This document shows positions 28,301 to 38,404 of a DNA stretch of 64,000 nucleotides, piece after piece (the stretch's first letter is position 1; each line of letters starts with the position of its first letter). Source of the DNA: Leucocoprinus leucothites (lineage: Eukaryota > Basidiomycota > Agaricomycetes > Agaricales > Agaricaceae); assembly GCA_013368445.1 (NCBI GenBank), contig JAACJO010000017.1, positions 715,110 through 779,109 on the forward strand, given 5' to 3'. The notes below the pieces were generated by a model. It was given only the letters and a program-made list of their open reading frames with translations. It searched no databases and was not told where the DNA came from. Both the position numbers and the translations under genes were made by a program.

Positions 28301-29515
28301 TTCTCGGAAGCGACATTTTATACCCTTCTTCATAATCTTCATTCCGTCCTTGAAGTCGAGTCTCCTGATAAATATGGTAGTCGCTATCTTCGGTTTTACC
28401 ACGCATCCTTCACCGATTTTTTGAGCGCACCCGAGAGGTCAACACCAGAGTACTGCATACGAACACACAATCTCTTCAGTCGCCTCTACTCTGCTTGTCT
28501 TGACGTTGCTTGCGCTCCGCTGCCCCAATGCTCCCCAGGTCTAACCAACGGTGTGTACATCAGCAGGAGTGAGGGCTGAACCGTAACTGATTGTGAACAG
28601 GAAAAACCCTATTTCGAAAGCTGCTTCGGTGGCGACAAAACAAGGACGATGGCACATCAGAGAGCCATGGTTGAAATCATACGACTTCCTGCTCGGATGC
28701 TCCCCTTGTATCAACTCCGCACCGATCCTGGCTCTCTGGATAGATTGCTGCTTGTCAAGTGGAACCACACAGCTACCCACTCTTGGTCGGGCCTAACAAC
28801 AAACGAAATTGAAAATTTCATCAAAGAGGTATTCTAGTATATTTCAATGCCACTTTCATCGCTCATTTCTATTCGCAGATCCCAGAAAAATGGCGGTCCA
28901 GTGTAATCACGAGGGCTCCAGCTAGAGAGACTATATTCGGTAAAGCAAAGGCCTTGGTGCTTCGACGCGCTTCCCCGAGAGTATACACCTTGGGAACGGG
29001 AGTAACATGGCGTTTCTAGTCCCGGAGGGGAAGTATAATGGGTATGAACTCAGGACTGTCGAACCATTGAAAACTAGCAACTATTCCCTGAAATGTCTTG
29101 TTGCTAGTTCGGTTTTGAAATTGTTCTTGGTACCACAGGACTAGATTGTCTAGTGATAGAGTACATTCTTGAGATTTCGCTCAGCCTTCTTTCATTTACA
29201 ATAGCCATTTGATAGCGTTTGGCAAAATCAATTACTACTGAACCTATCAGGTATTGTATGACTAGATTGCCCGCTATCGCCACGATGTCTATCATTATGG
29301 TAACAACCATCAAGAGGCCAAATAATACCAAGAAGATACTACTGGTAGCCTCACAGCCTCTAAGAAACAAGGGAACAACCGTCAAAAGAAACTCGAACAC
29401 AAATACTCCAGTAAAAATAAATGTAGTAACACATAGTTCGGCGAGACCCCAATTTTCGTGAGCAATCATGGAAGCACCACCTAGCCCAACGTAGACAAAG
29501 GGAAAGCCTGGAATT
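25383..29515 (+). repeat. Tandem duplication, copy B
   Basis: Direct repeat of 21152-25381, high identity by eye over the NACHT gene. It retains the natural right-hand context: the membrane-protein pseudogene continues past 29515. Copy B therefore marks the original position of that gene and copy A ends at the breakpoint. The upstream third (25383-27080) has no recognised gene and contains a 340-base block (26252-26590) that is not homologous to copy A. Confidence 0.87.
27081..29019 (+). pseudogene. NACHT-type NLR, copy B, frameshifted
   Basis: Same architecture as copy A: MPFFAGSNQFKVKGSTF start, short intron, then FPGTREEHLRTITSWGKGEW. One A is missing at about 27380 (GAGATAG, against GAGAATAG in copy A), so the first frame stops at FCG just before Walker A. 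Downstream a 380-codon frame is uninterrupted. It runs GPAGVGKSAIAQT, RELLVEPLRELSPEDHDAS, VVVIDGLDECDG, FLWAFFTRPEPN and FYHASFTDFLSAPERS. An in-frame intron (about 28554-28601) leads to KPYFESCFGGDKTRT. A second lost base (GGAACGGG, against GGAACCGGG) brings an early TAG at 29017-29019, cutting about 45 residues that copy A keeps. Confidence 0.83.
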
Positions 29516-30000
29516 GCGTCAGCGAGCCAAAGAAAACGAAAGAATATTGTAAAATTCTCTTACAAAATAATGGAATGACGACCTGAACCATGACAAAATA
29601 TGAGAATATGCGCTCTGCAATGGTATCTTTGTTGGGCCGCTTGTACTTTTGATTGCTGTACTAGGATGGTTCCACGACTTGGGATTGGGATAGCCAATTT
29701 GGACATGCCAATCAGTTCCAATGAACGCACAGTCTTGCAGCGTCCGATTAATAATAAATGTGATTGTGGGGGGATAGGAGAAGTGCAATGAATGACAGCA
29801 AGGCTGAACAGCTCTTAAAGGTAGAGAGAGGTGACATGTCGGCTTTGATGGGCCACCACACCCATTAATTTCACCGAAGACAGGTTAGGGTGTAGAAGGC
29901 GAGGAAATGGCAGATGGTGCCAAGTCCTTCATAAGGTATGCCGTAGCATCACATCTCTTCAATGAATGAAGAATCTTTGAGATCGCGAGCCTGCTAAGAG
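29104..30000 (-). pseudogene. Membrane-protein pseudogene, paralogue of 17921-18816
   Basis: From 30000 leftwards the minus strand reads SRDLKDSSFIEEM, stop, then GLGTICHFLAFYTLTC with further stops, then WPIKADMSPLS. It continues with RCKTVRSLELIGMSKLA, SNQKYKRPNKDTIAE (shifted frame) and VVIPLF. A GTAAGA-CAG intron falls at the same place as intron 2 of the 17.9-kb gene. The last exon is intact: FPFVYVGLGGASMIAHENWG, TTFIFTGVFVFEFLLTVV and two more helices. At least three stops and one shift make it dead. Confidence 0.82.
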
Positions 30001-30661
30001 AAATTGATTAAATATATCATGTATGCCATAGAGCAACACATTGGCATGAGAGCAGAGTACGTGTTAATGCATACTAGCCTTTTATATGTCCAGGCGCTTG
30101 GACTTTTTTATTGACATTCATCTTTTGATATCACCCAGAATGAGGAAACCCGTGTTTCGGTGCCAAAGCTGACATGCGAGCATCTCCCTACAAGTTTGAA
30201 AGACATCAACTTTTTCATTATCCTCCCATCACTGATGAGTACAGATATCTAGGATTTGGAAGAGGATGCTGAAAACCAGGCTCATCACATGCTCAACTGA
30301 TTTGGAAGGCGAGAACTCACAACAAGCGCCATCCCTGACTGCTGGGGCACAATTCAATAAGTCAGTCAAGGTTTATCTTGGAAAACTAGCTGATAAGCGC
30401 AATGGAAAAGGTGATATCTGAAGCAAACATCATGTATTATTGTGGAGAAATCAAAAGGAATGGTTCCTCAGAGGGATGAAGTATCATTATATCTGAAAAG
30501 ATATCCAGGATTGCAAAAGGTAGATTCCAAGACTGGTGGATGTTGATAGACCACAGTGATACATTGTACCTCACTAGTTGAGGGTAAAGTGATAATGAGG
30601 GAGAAGTAGAGTGAATGGGAAATGATACCAACCACTGGTAGACAGCAACATCAGAATAGGC
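30001..30661. other. Intergenic, no gene seen
   Basis: Only short frames. It is the 5' flank of the membrane pseudogene and the 3' flank of the GPI-protein gene. Confidence 0.45.
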
Positions 30662-31434
30662 CTAGGCTATAACAATTATCAACAAGAGTATGCTACTCAT
30701 GAGTGACCAATGTAGTGAAAGTGATGGGAGAGCAATGTTTAAGGTGATTGGTGCAGCAGAGGGAGAAGCTGTTGGTAGTGGATAGGTTGGAAAATTTATG
30801 GAGCTCGAAGGAAAAGCTGGAAGTGGAAGATCCATCGAGTCTGATGGTACAGGCCTGGGGACTGCCACAGTTCCAGCCGAGTTTGAGGAAGAGTCGAGTC
30901 GGAACATGACACTAGGAACCGGATCCCCAGCATTCTTACAACCATCAGCATAATCTGTTTGCAGAAAAGTAAGGAAGGGAACACAAGGGCTTGCCACACA
31001 CACAAGAGATGCCACTCACTGTTATAAATACTCTGACACTGGGGAATAAGCAAGCTAAGCTGGCTGACATCAAGGAAGCACTGTAAGCAGCCAAATAATG
31101 TGCTACTATACTGATCGCTGCAGAAGCAAGAGAATGAATTACAGGTCTGGAACAGGATCAGAGATGGTACAAATGGACAATAGAAAGATATGCCCTACCC
31201 CATTAGTCACCAAGTTGAGAGTGGTGCAGGTGCTTTGGCATCTGGGAGGTACCAAGCTAGGATCAATTATATTGTCTCCTGATTGGTGAGTGAAAAGTGC
31301 ATTGACACTGCCGAGCAATGACATTGTGGCTGCTAGAGCGTTCTGTGAGATGAATTGGTCTAGAACAGTCACATTGGGAACATACCCGATATTACTCCAG
31401 CAGCAAGGGCAAGTACGGAGGTCCAAATAACCAT
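30662..31434 (-). CDS. Predicted secreted GPI-anchored Cys-containing protein (166 aa)
   Basis: The four exons are 31386-31434, 31211-31278, 31020-31110 and 30662-30954. They join in frame to 166 codons plus stop. The start MVIWTSVLALAAGVISG is a signal peptide. A small Cys domain follows (RCQSTCTTL, FGCLQCFLD, PQCQSI, DGCKNAG). Then comes a Ser/Pro-rich stalk, and the C-terminus is hydrophobic (LMSSILLLIIVIA) after a small-residue region, the classic GPI-attachment signal. Similar small Cys proteins are frequent on fungal cell walls; the specific role is unknown. All junctions are canonical GT-AG except that exon choice around 31110 was settled by frame. It appears intact. Confidence 0.72.
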
Positions 31435-32244
31435 CTTGTGATTACTGAATTTCAGCTTTGCTAGCAAAATGATCTCAGATACTATCATCTAGACTCTGAG
31501 CAAGAATGTGACACACTGTCTTAACAGGCCTGCGATGTTCGTTGATGGTGGAGGGTAGATGTAACCTGTAAACAAGAAACCCTGAGCCATGTAAGTATGG
31601 GATATATCTGCTGTCAATGAAGTTGCATGTGGGCAGGGTATGTGGTGAAGCTGAATTGGGATGGGAGGCCTCATATAGTGAATAGGGGAGAATGATAGAG
31701 ATCTTACTTCCAATGCTGTTCATCTGTCAAGAGATTGACAGACGCACTTTGTGATCATCCAAAAATATGATGTGGACAGATAGTTGGAAAGATACTGAGG
31801 GAAGGTTCCAGAGTCATGTAGCATACCTAAGGAAGTGAGAGGTGATGCACCAATTAGCCATAACGAATATGTGTAGGAAATGAGAGCCAGGTGATTCGAA
31901 ATGGCTATACTGGGATGCTGCCATAAGGAGGCTCTCGAGTAGGAAGTCATGAGGAGGACAGTGGCAACACATCCATTGTTTCAAGCTCCGACATGGCTCT
32001 TATGATTGTGGGAAAGCAGTGATTAACCTTTCAAGGCTTGTGCCATGTGCCTTAGTCTCCCATAGTCAGACTCAGCTAGTGTGTTTTGTGATCTTTGATG
32101 TAACACACTAATAGTCATGTATAAACTAATTGCCAGTGAGTTAATGGGGTTGAAACTAGAGCCGATACTTGTCTCAGAACCACTCAAGTATGGGTCCTTT
32201 GGAAATCTCCATTCCCATTTCCTGATATTTGTGAAGATAAGCTC
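31435..32244. other. Intergenic, no gene seen
   Basis: Two short minus-strand frames (31475-31723 and 31720-31950) lack a recognisable domain. It is mainly the promoter of the GPI-protein gene and the 3' flank of the 7-TM gene. Confidence 0.4.
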
Positions 32245-33302
32245 TCACTCCAATCCCTGTGACACAGCTCTTCCCTTTGCAACATGGTAGATCACCAACA
32301 CTGAGGCAATTGCCTAAAGCTTCATTAAATGCTAGTCACTAAGACATGATTATTATAATTATGCACACCTGGCAAGGGTTCAAAATCTGTGTTATCATCG
32401 GAGTGTAATACTCCCTGAACATTGTTGACACAACAATGACAATTGTAGTCGGAACGTTAATAGCAGCGGACTCAAGTAATATACTGCATATTTGCAGAGG
32501 ATATTGACCGACCATTGCTGATCTACCAAATACTGAGATTATGTACCGTCTGTGTAGAAGTAGCCGGATGATGATGTTTCCGGTAGTGAAGAAATTGAGC
32601 AAGACATTGAGAGAGAAACCGATGATGAATAGCATCATGCTCTTGTCAATTAGCACCTTAAGACCAATCGGCACATTTGGGTTGAACAAGGCTACACAGG
32701 CAGTACCCACTCCTATTCACAACTTGTAAGAATATAAATTATTTGAGTAAGGAGATGAAGAGTCACCTGTCTGAGCCAGCAAGAGCAAGCATGGGAAAAC
32801 CCAACAAATGTTATGTATCCCAGCAGGTCGATTCATGAACAATGCCTTTTGAACTGCATAGCACCTCCAGACCTTTTATTGAGTTTGATTGATATCCGTC
32901 AGATTTGACAAGCTAAATAGCAAAAGAGGATCTCACCAGTAGACCATCCGTCAGTACAGCAAGCAGCACAGTGGCAATTGTGGACCAATTGCGATAAAAG
33001 TAGGTGAGGTGACTTTTATCTGTGTAGACAATCTCCCTGGAATAATGAAATATGTTCCAGACTTGAAGGAACGTATTCACTCCAATGAGAAGAACGACAT
33101 TGACCTGCAAAAGTCTATTTTGGAGAGCCAAACGTTTGTTGTTGCTACGAACAGCATGCTTTCTTGCACGAAATAATGCGACAAGAGTTGCAACACCCAG
33201 CGTCACAAGTACACCATAGGTAATGCCACCTGCAGCAAGACCAATGATCCAGACAATTTCTCTTTCCGACAGATTATCTGCCAATATCGCCAGGGCATCC
33301 AT
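32245..33302 (-). CDS. Seven-helix membrane protein, paralogue 1 (294 aa)
   Basis: The exons are 32937-33302, 32767-32872, 32369-32712 and 32245-32313 (366, 106, 344 and 69 nt). They join in frame to 294 codons plus stop. The ATG at 33302 opens MDALAILADNLSEREIVW, followed by GITYGVLVTLGVATLVALF. Other landmarks are DGLL at the first exon end, VWRCYAVQKALFMNRPAG, LLNFFTTGNIIIRLLLHRR, ICSILLESAAINVPTTIVI and AIASVLVIYHVAKGRA. About seven hydrophobic helices are evident. This is an expanded, uncharacterised Agaricomycetes membrane family. Exon lengths match the paralogue at 37297-38404 exactly for the first three exons. Intact; biochemical role unknown. Confidence 0.85.
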
Positions 33303-34151
33303 ATCCTGATGGTGGTGAGAGAATAATGAATAAGTTAAAGGAGGAGATGATATTTGCGGATCACCAAACTTTGCTGCATTATATACTGCCAATCCTGTCG
33401 ATTACTGTGGGTCGTTATCTCCGACCTCATGGTTGTTGGCTAGGAGGTCATTGATACAAGGAGGCCTCTGACTCACCCGGAGCCAGAGAGACAAGTTGAA
33501 ACGTGTATTAATTCAACTCCCTTACCATCTACCTAATAAAACTATGCAAGGTAATGAAGCCCGGAGGCGTTGATTTGGATTGAATACTGATGTTACTGGC
33601 AGGTGTGCCGTTCGATGGAAATTTTACTGTTCAGCGCACGATTGCTTTCCGACAATTAGCAACATCATCCCGCAACTTAAAAGGCTTTCAGGTGCATTCA
33701 AAGCCCTAATTTACAAGGTCCTTTCCTATAAATCAAATCATTAATTCAATTCGATTATCTGGTAACAAACCATTCTGGTGGTTGTCGGTGACCATGGGAC
33801 CTTCGGTCACCGTGAGTTCATGTATAAGTTGTCGGCACTCATGAGCATTGACTGATTGATCCATGAATGCCAACAATTTTCATATACAGAGGCGCTCAAA
33901 AATCAAATGAAGCACAGGCGAGGGAGATGGGAGAGGCAAATAACATACTCAGAGTGCCATATTCGGTGATGCAGAGAATTAACCACTCATAAGCATAGGC
34001 TCTGCAAAAATCAAGTGAATAGGAACACCAGTAGCTCGAATAATGACTAGTCAATGAGATCATATGGATTTTCTCCCTGAGGATGGGTAGTGCCGTCCAG
34101 CCAAATCAAAGTATGATACTTTCTGACACTCAATTTCATGATGAAACGAAA
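33303..34151. other. Intergenic, no gene seen
   Basis: Promoter side of the 7-TM gene and 3' flank of the P450; no further exon recognised. Confidence 0.45.
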
Positions 34152-36223
34152 TCAAGACAGCGAACGAATCAGATTGGCGGCCTCTCGTGAACGCGGCTTA
34201 ATGGAGCACTTGAAAGGAACGGGTTGCCTGTACAAGGGAATAAAAAATAGCTCATCGGGAATTAACGAGCTCTTACCTTGTCATTCCACTACTATATTCA
34301 AGCAGGGGCTCAATGGGCATACCATCTACATCAACTACCTTTGATATATCAAATAAAGACAGAACCGAAGCGGCGATATGAAATAGTATCGACTCTCCGA
34401 TGTGACAGCCTGGGCAAGCTCTGTTGCACAGAGGGTTAATATTGCTGGTTGAGCATGATCGAATAGGGTACAAATGACCTTCTTCCAAAGCCAAAAATGA
34501 CTTCTTGAGGATCAGGGCCTTCGACGTGAAGCTTTCCGTCCTTGAGGAACCGTTCAGGCTTGAACTTTTCTGGCTCTGGGAACATTTTCTCGTCATAGGC
34601 AAATGCCCTGAAATACACTTAGCGTCCTATCGCCGCTCGGTTGGGAGACTTTTGAGTTACCAGACGTTCGGGATTATTAGAGAATCCCTGGGAATGTGGT
34701 ATCCTCTATATTCATCGTCTTCGGTAACCGCATGGAAAATGCACATAGGGAAGACCGGCTGCCACCTGAAGCCAACTATGGTCAGGAAAAGACCCTCAAC
34801 GATAGCGTGTCTTACCTAAAGACTTCCTTCAATAGCGCATTGAGGTATGGTAGAGTCTCTTCGTCGCCATCCTCTGAAATATAACCTTTCAGAACACGGT
34901 CCACTTCGGCTTGTGCTTCCTTGTATGCGTCAGGGAAACAAACCATGGCAAGGAAGAAAGTCGAGATGGCAGAAACAGTGGTCTCTGCCCCCGCTGTCGT
35001 TGAATAGTGATTGTTACCTCTCGTCTATGCCTTGAGAGGAAGGGAAGGAACAACACCTATGAATACGAGCGCCGCCATTTCTTTTACTAGCTCCTCCTCC
35101 TCGTAGCTTAACCTTCCATCACGAAGGTCTTGCTGACACCTCGATACGAAGCTGTCGGTCGACGTGCCTCTTGCCTGTGCGTGTTCACCACAACTCATTA
35201 ATGTGCTTTAAACTAAGAGATGACACACGACGTACAATGGCTTCTAGCGCGGCGTCATATGGCTTATTCAAGAAGTCAAGCATTTCACTGCGGAGCTGTC
35301 GGACCTTGGCTTTCCATCCTGTGCCCGGAAATCCTTCAGGGATATGGCGAAGCCAGTAGAAAGTCTCTGCCAGAAATGTCCCAGGTAGGATACTCCTGCT
35401 AAGGTTATTGATGGTGTTTTCTGCTTGGGACACGAATGGGTCATTTGACTCTTCGACCTTGATTCCGTACGTCATTGAAATAGCGGAGGCAGCAACCATG
35501 CTATAGACAATGATTAAGATTAAACAATCATATACGGTACAATAAAGTGACTTACTGGCGGATATGCTTCAAAAAGCCATCCGGCTCGTTGATCAATTGG
35601 TTGAGTAGAACGTATAGTTGCCGGGTCTCGCTGGCTCTATGAAGCGAAGTGTCGGATGGATGGATATACCTCACAAATAAGCGTCGCCTTTCCTTCCACG
35701 CCTCGTTGTAAGGCATAAGTACCATCAGCCAATTCCAGCCGACCCTGTAGGATGAGACAAGAGCAATATACGTTCCACACAAGAAGATGCTCACAGCTCA
35801 TAGATGACTCGAGAAAATGCTCTTCGAAGTGAGATTGACGACTTTATCCTCTCTCAAGGGTAAAAGCGAGGCTCACCGGCCGGAGTAAATAGCAGACCTC
35901 TTGTTCAAAAGATCATCCATCGCACCGTAGGAGTTCAGGATGACCAAGGAGTGTCCTGCAGCTTCAACATGAATAACGTCGGAATCTGGAACACCTCGTT
36001 AGCTATTGCAGACCTTATCAAATTTGGAGGACAGACCATAATCTTTCCCCCAATTTGTGAAGGTGAGCCACTGCTCCTTCGCTGGAACGTCAAGAAGGTT
36101 GCCAAGCAGTGGAAGCTTTCGAGGACCTGGAGGTAATGGGCGTTTGGGACGTGCTCGAGGGCGAAGCCAGTATATGAAGGCAGAGATTAAGATACCGGAT
36201 GCAAAGTAAAAACTTCGAGCCAT
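34152..36223 (-). CDS. Cytochrome P450 monooxygenase
   Basis: A haem-thiolate monooxygenase anchored to the ER by its N-terminal helix; the substrate is unknown. The ATG at 36223 gives MARSFYFASGILISAFIYW (anchor), then the Pro-rich hinge RPLPPGPRKLPLLGN. About 11 exons are readable, including a 27-nt exon (AFSRVIYEL). Landmarks: YNEAWKERRRLFVRYIHPSD; I-helix AGAETT (near 35000); K-helix ExxR in LLKEVFR, split by an intron before WQPVFP; PERF in FPEPEKFKPERFLKD; haem loop FGFGRR joined across an intron to ACPGCHIGE; and the end SIKPRSREAANLIRSLS with stop at 34152. All frames join, so it looks functional. Family features resemble mushroom P450s with a conserved SAIYSGR segment. It lies between two 7-TM genes and is not near the terpene synthase remnant. 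Confidence 0.9.
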
Positions 36224-37296
36224 GGCGGTAGAGACCTTCGCCCAGAGGCCACGATTCGAACTTGTTAGCCTCAATTCCCACGGGCGTCAAGCAAGGAAAA
36301 TAAGGACAGCAAAAAAAGGAACCAGACTTCCATATCTGGAGTAAGAAGGTTTCAGAAAGCATTAATCTAAGCCCTGGGTCCTGCAATGAAGAATAGGAGG
36401 TACTGTAGAAAGCAGCCTGGATACCCGAATTACACAACTCGACGCGGCGAGCAAAATCCTAGACGGGCCAGTTCGCAGTCAGGTGAAGATGCTCGGATCA
36501 CTCTAGAGCTTCAGAAAACAATGCAGCCACAACTTGTCAAGACCCTATTCTCCTTGCTTCCTCACCGAAACGTTCCAACCTTCCTCCACATCGCCGATAT
36601 TCGTTACAAAAATTTGACACGTCACTATTAGAACCAGTAGAGGGTTTTTGTGAAAGGATGGAATGGCAGCACATTCCACTGAGTAGCTGCGGTAGAAACT
36701 TGGAACTTCTACATTGATAGTTTCCATAGGTTAAGCAGTTTTCGTTCAGTTAGAGACTGTAGCCGACATTATTGGTACCACGAAAGAGAGGACAAACACA
36801 ACCAAGCACACTTCCGTGCTTGTCGCCGTCCGGCGTCCACATTGGGCGCCAACCGCGAGTCACGAACGAATCACAAGCTATACATATCTTATAGAAGCCC
36901 ATGCCTCAAGTAGCCCAATTCCAGCCCGAATATTCTCAAAGAATCAGAGGTCCAGACGCAATTGCAGCTTCCAAATAATCTTTGAACATGGAGATATACC
37001 ACAAATTATTTAACTAGAGGTACTGCGGCCCTTGGCTCGGCGGATGAGTATTCCCGCCGACTTCTTGGCTCTCTCCCGAGCGACATCTCGGCGTCGAAAG
37101 TTGCCTGGGATCTTGACATTCCCCTGTTGTTTCGATATTGCACGACGCAGAATCAGGGAGCAGCGAGGCTCTTGTACTAGCAGTAACAATAAAATCAGAA
37201 CTCGTATGTTATCGGTACTTGGCATGCATGGGACTGCATATGTTTACTTGACGTCGTTTAAGAAGTGACCATCGCATCTCACAACACTCCACCCGT
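36224..37296. other. P450 upstream region, no gene seen
   Basis: About 1 kb with several short frames but no domain; it contains the P450 promoter and the 3' end of the second 7-TM gene. Confidence 0.45.
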
Positions 37297-38404
37297 TCAC
37301 CCGTTATTCGAAAATGAGGACTCAAGTGTGTCAAGGCTTCTAGTCCCGGGTGCCGAAAATGCCCGTCCTTTTGCGACTTGATAAATCACCAAGAGCGATG
37401 CGATTGACTAGCAAGAATAGCCCAAGTTCTCAGATCAGCTAGAAGGCACCTGAGAAGCCTGGTACTGTCACTCACTTGGCATGGTACAATCAGTCGTATG
37501 ACTATTGCCACGTAGCTTCTTTTGGCCAAAATCCAAACAACCGCAACGAGCATCACTGGGACGTTGATAGCCGCTGACTCCAGAAGGATCCCTGAGGTGG
37601 TCAAGTGATGGTCCACCAACGCTGGCGAATCACGTCCAAGGGCAGAAGCCACCAGTCTTCGGTGAAGGAACAATCGGATAACGATGTTTGCGGTGGTAAA
37701 TATGTTCAAGGTGAGGCTCGTAAACAAGGTAGCTATGATGAGTGCGATTCCTGCTGCCCTTCTGGGGTTATGCGCCATATAAGGTGGACTGAGCAGCGCA
37801 ATAACGGCCATTCCTGTTGCTATGTTGGGGATGAGAATTAGCAAACATTGTAGCGGAATAATCCCAGGCGGAGCTTACAGAATGTTGATACACATAATAT
37901 TAACGGAATTATCCAACAGAGATGATGAAGACCTGCGGGACGGTTTACGAAGAGGGCTCTTTGGACCATATAGCAACGCCATATCTGTTATCGGCTCTTT
38001 GAATATATTGCGAGGCTGCTTTAAAGATATCTACTCACCAGTAACCCATCACACAATGCATTGTTGAAGATAAAGATGGCGTTGGACCAGCCAAAACGAT
38101 AATACTTTAAGAGGTTCGGATTGGTGAAGAAAGCAGGATTGAGAAAAACGACAAGGCTGAAAAGGAGAAAGAAGGTGTTGGTAAGGAGAATTAGCGAGAC
38201 GTGCGCCTGGAGGTAACGGCTGTGACTAATGAATCTTCGTTTTCCACCAACGATACTTTTCTTTGGAAACCCAGCAGTTATTGTCAAGCAGACGCCGCCG
38301 AGTGCGACAAGCATACCGTATAACACGCCCCACAGGACAACTCCTGCAACCCAAGCAATTTGTGCTCGAGCGAGAGCGGGGGCTGAAGCAGGATGGCTAG
38401 CCAT
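37297..38404 (-). CDS. Seven-helix membrane protein, paralogue 2 (308 aa)
   Basis: The exons are 38039-38404, 37879-37984, 37476-37819 and 37297-37407 (366, 106, 344 and 111 nt). They join in frame to 308 codons plus stop. The start MASHPASAPALARAQIAW is followed by GVLYGMLVALGGVCLTI, CDGLL, IWRCYMVQRALFVNRPAG, LNIFTTANIVIRLFLHRR, SGILLESAAINVPVMLV and SIASLLVIYQVAKGRA. It shares the exon pattern and motifs of the gene at 32245-33302 but differs in the loops and has a longer tail. The pair brackets the P450. Intact; function unknown. Confidence 0.85.
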
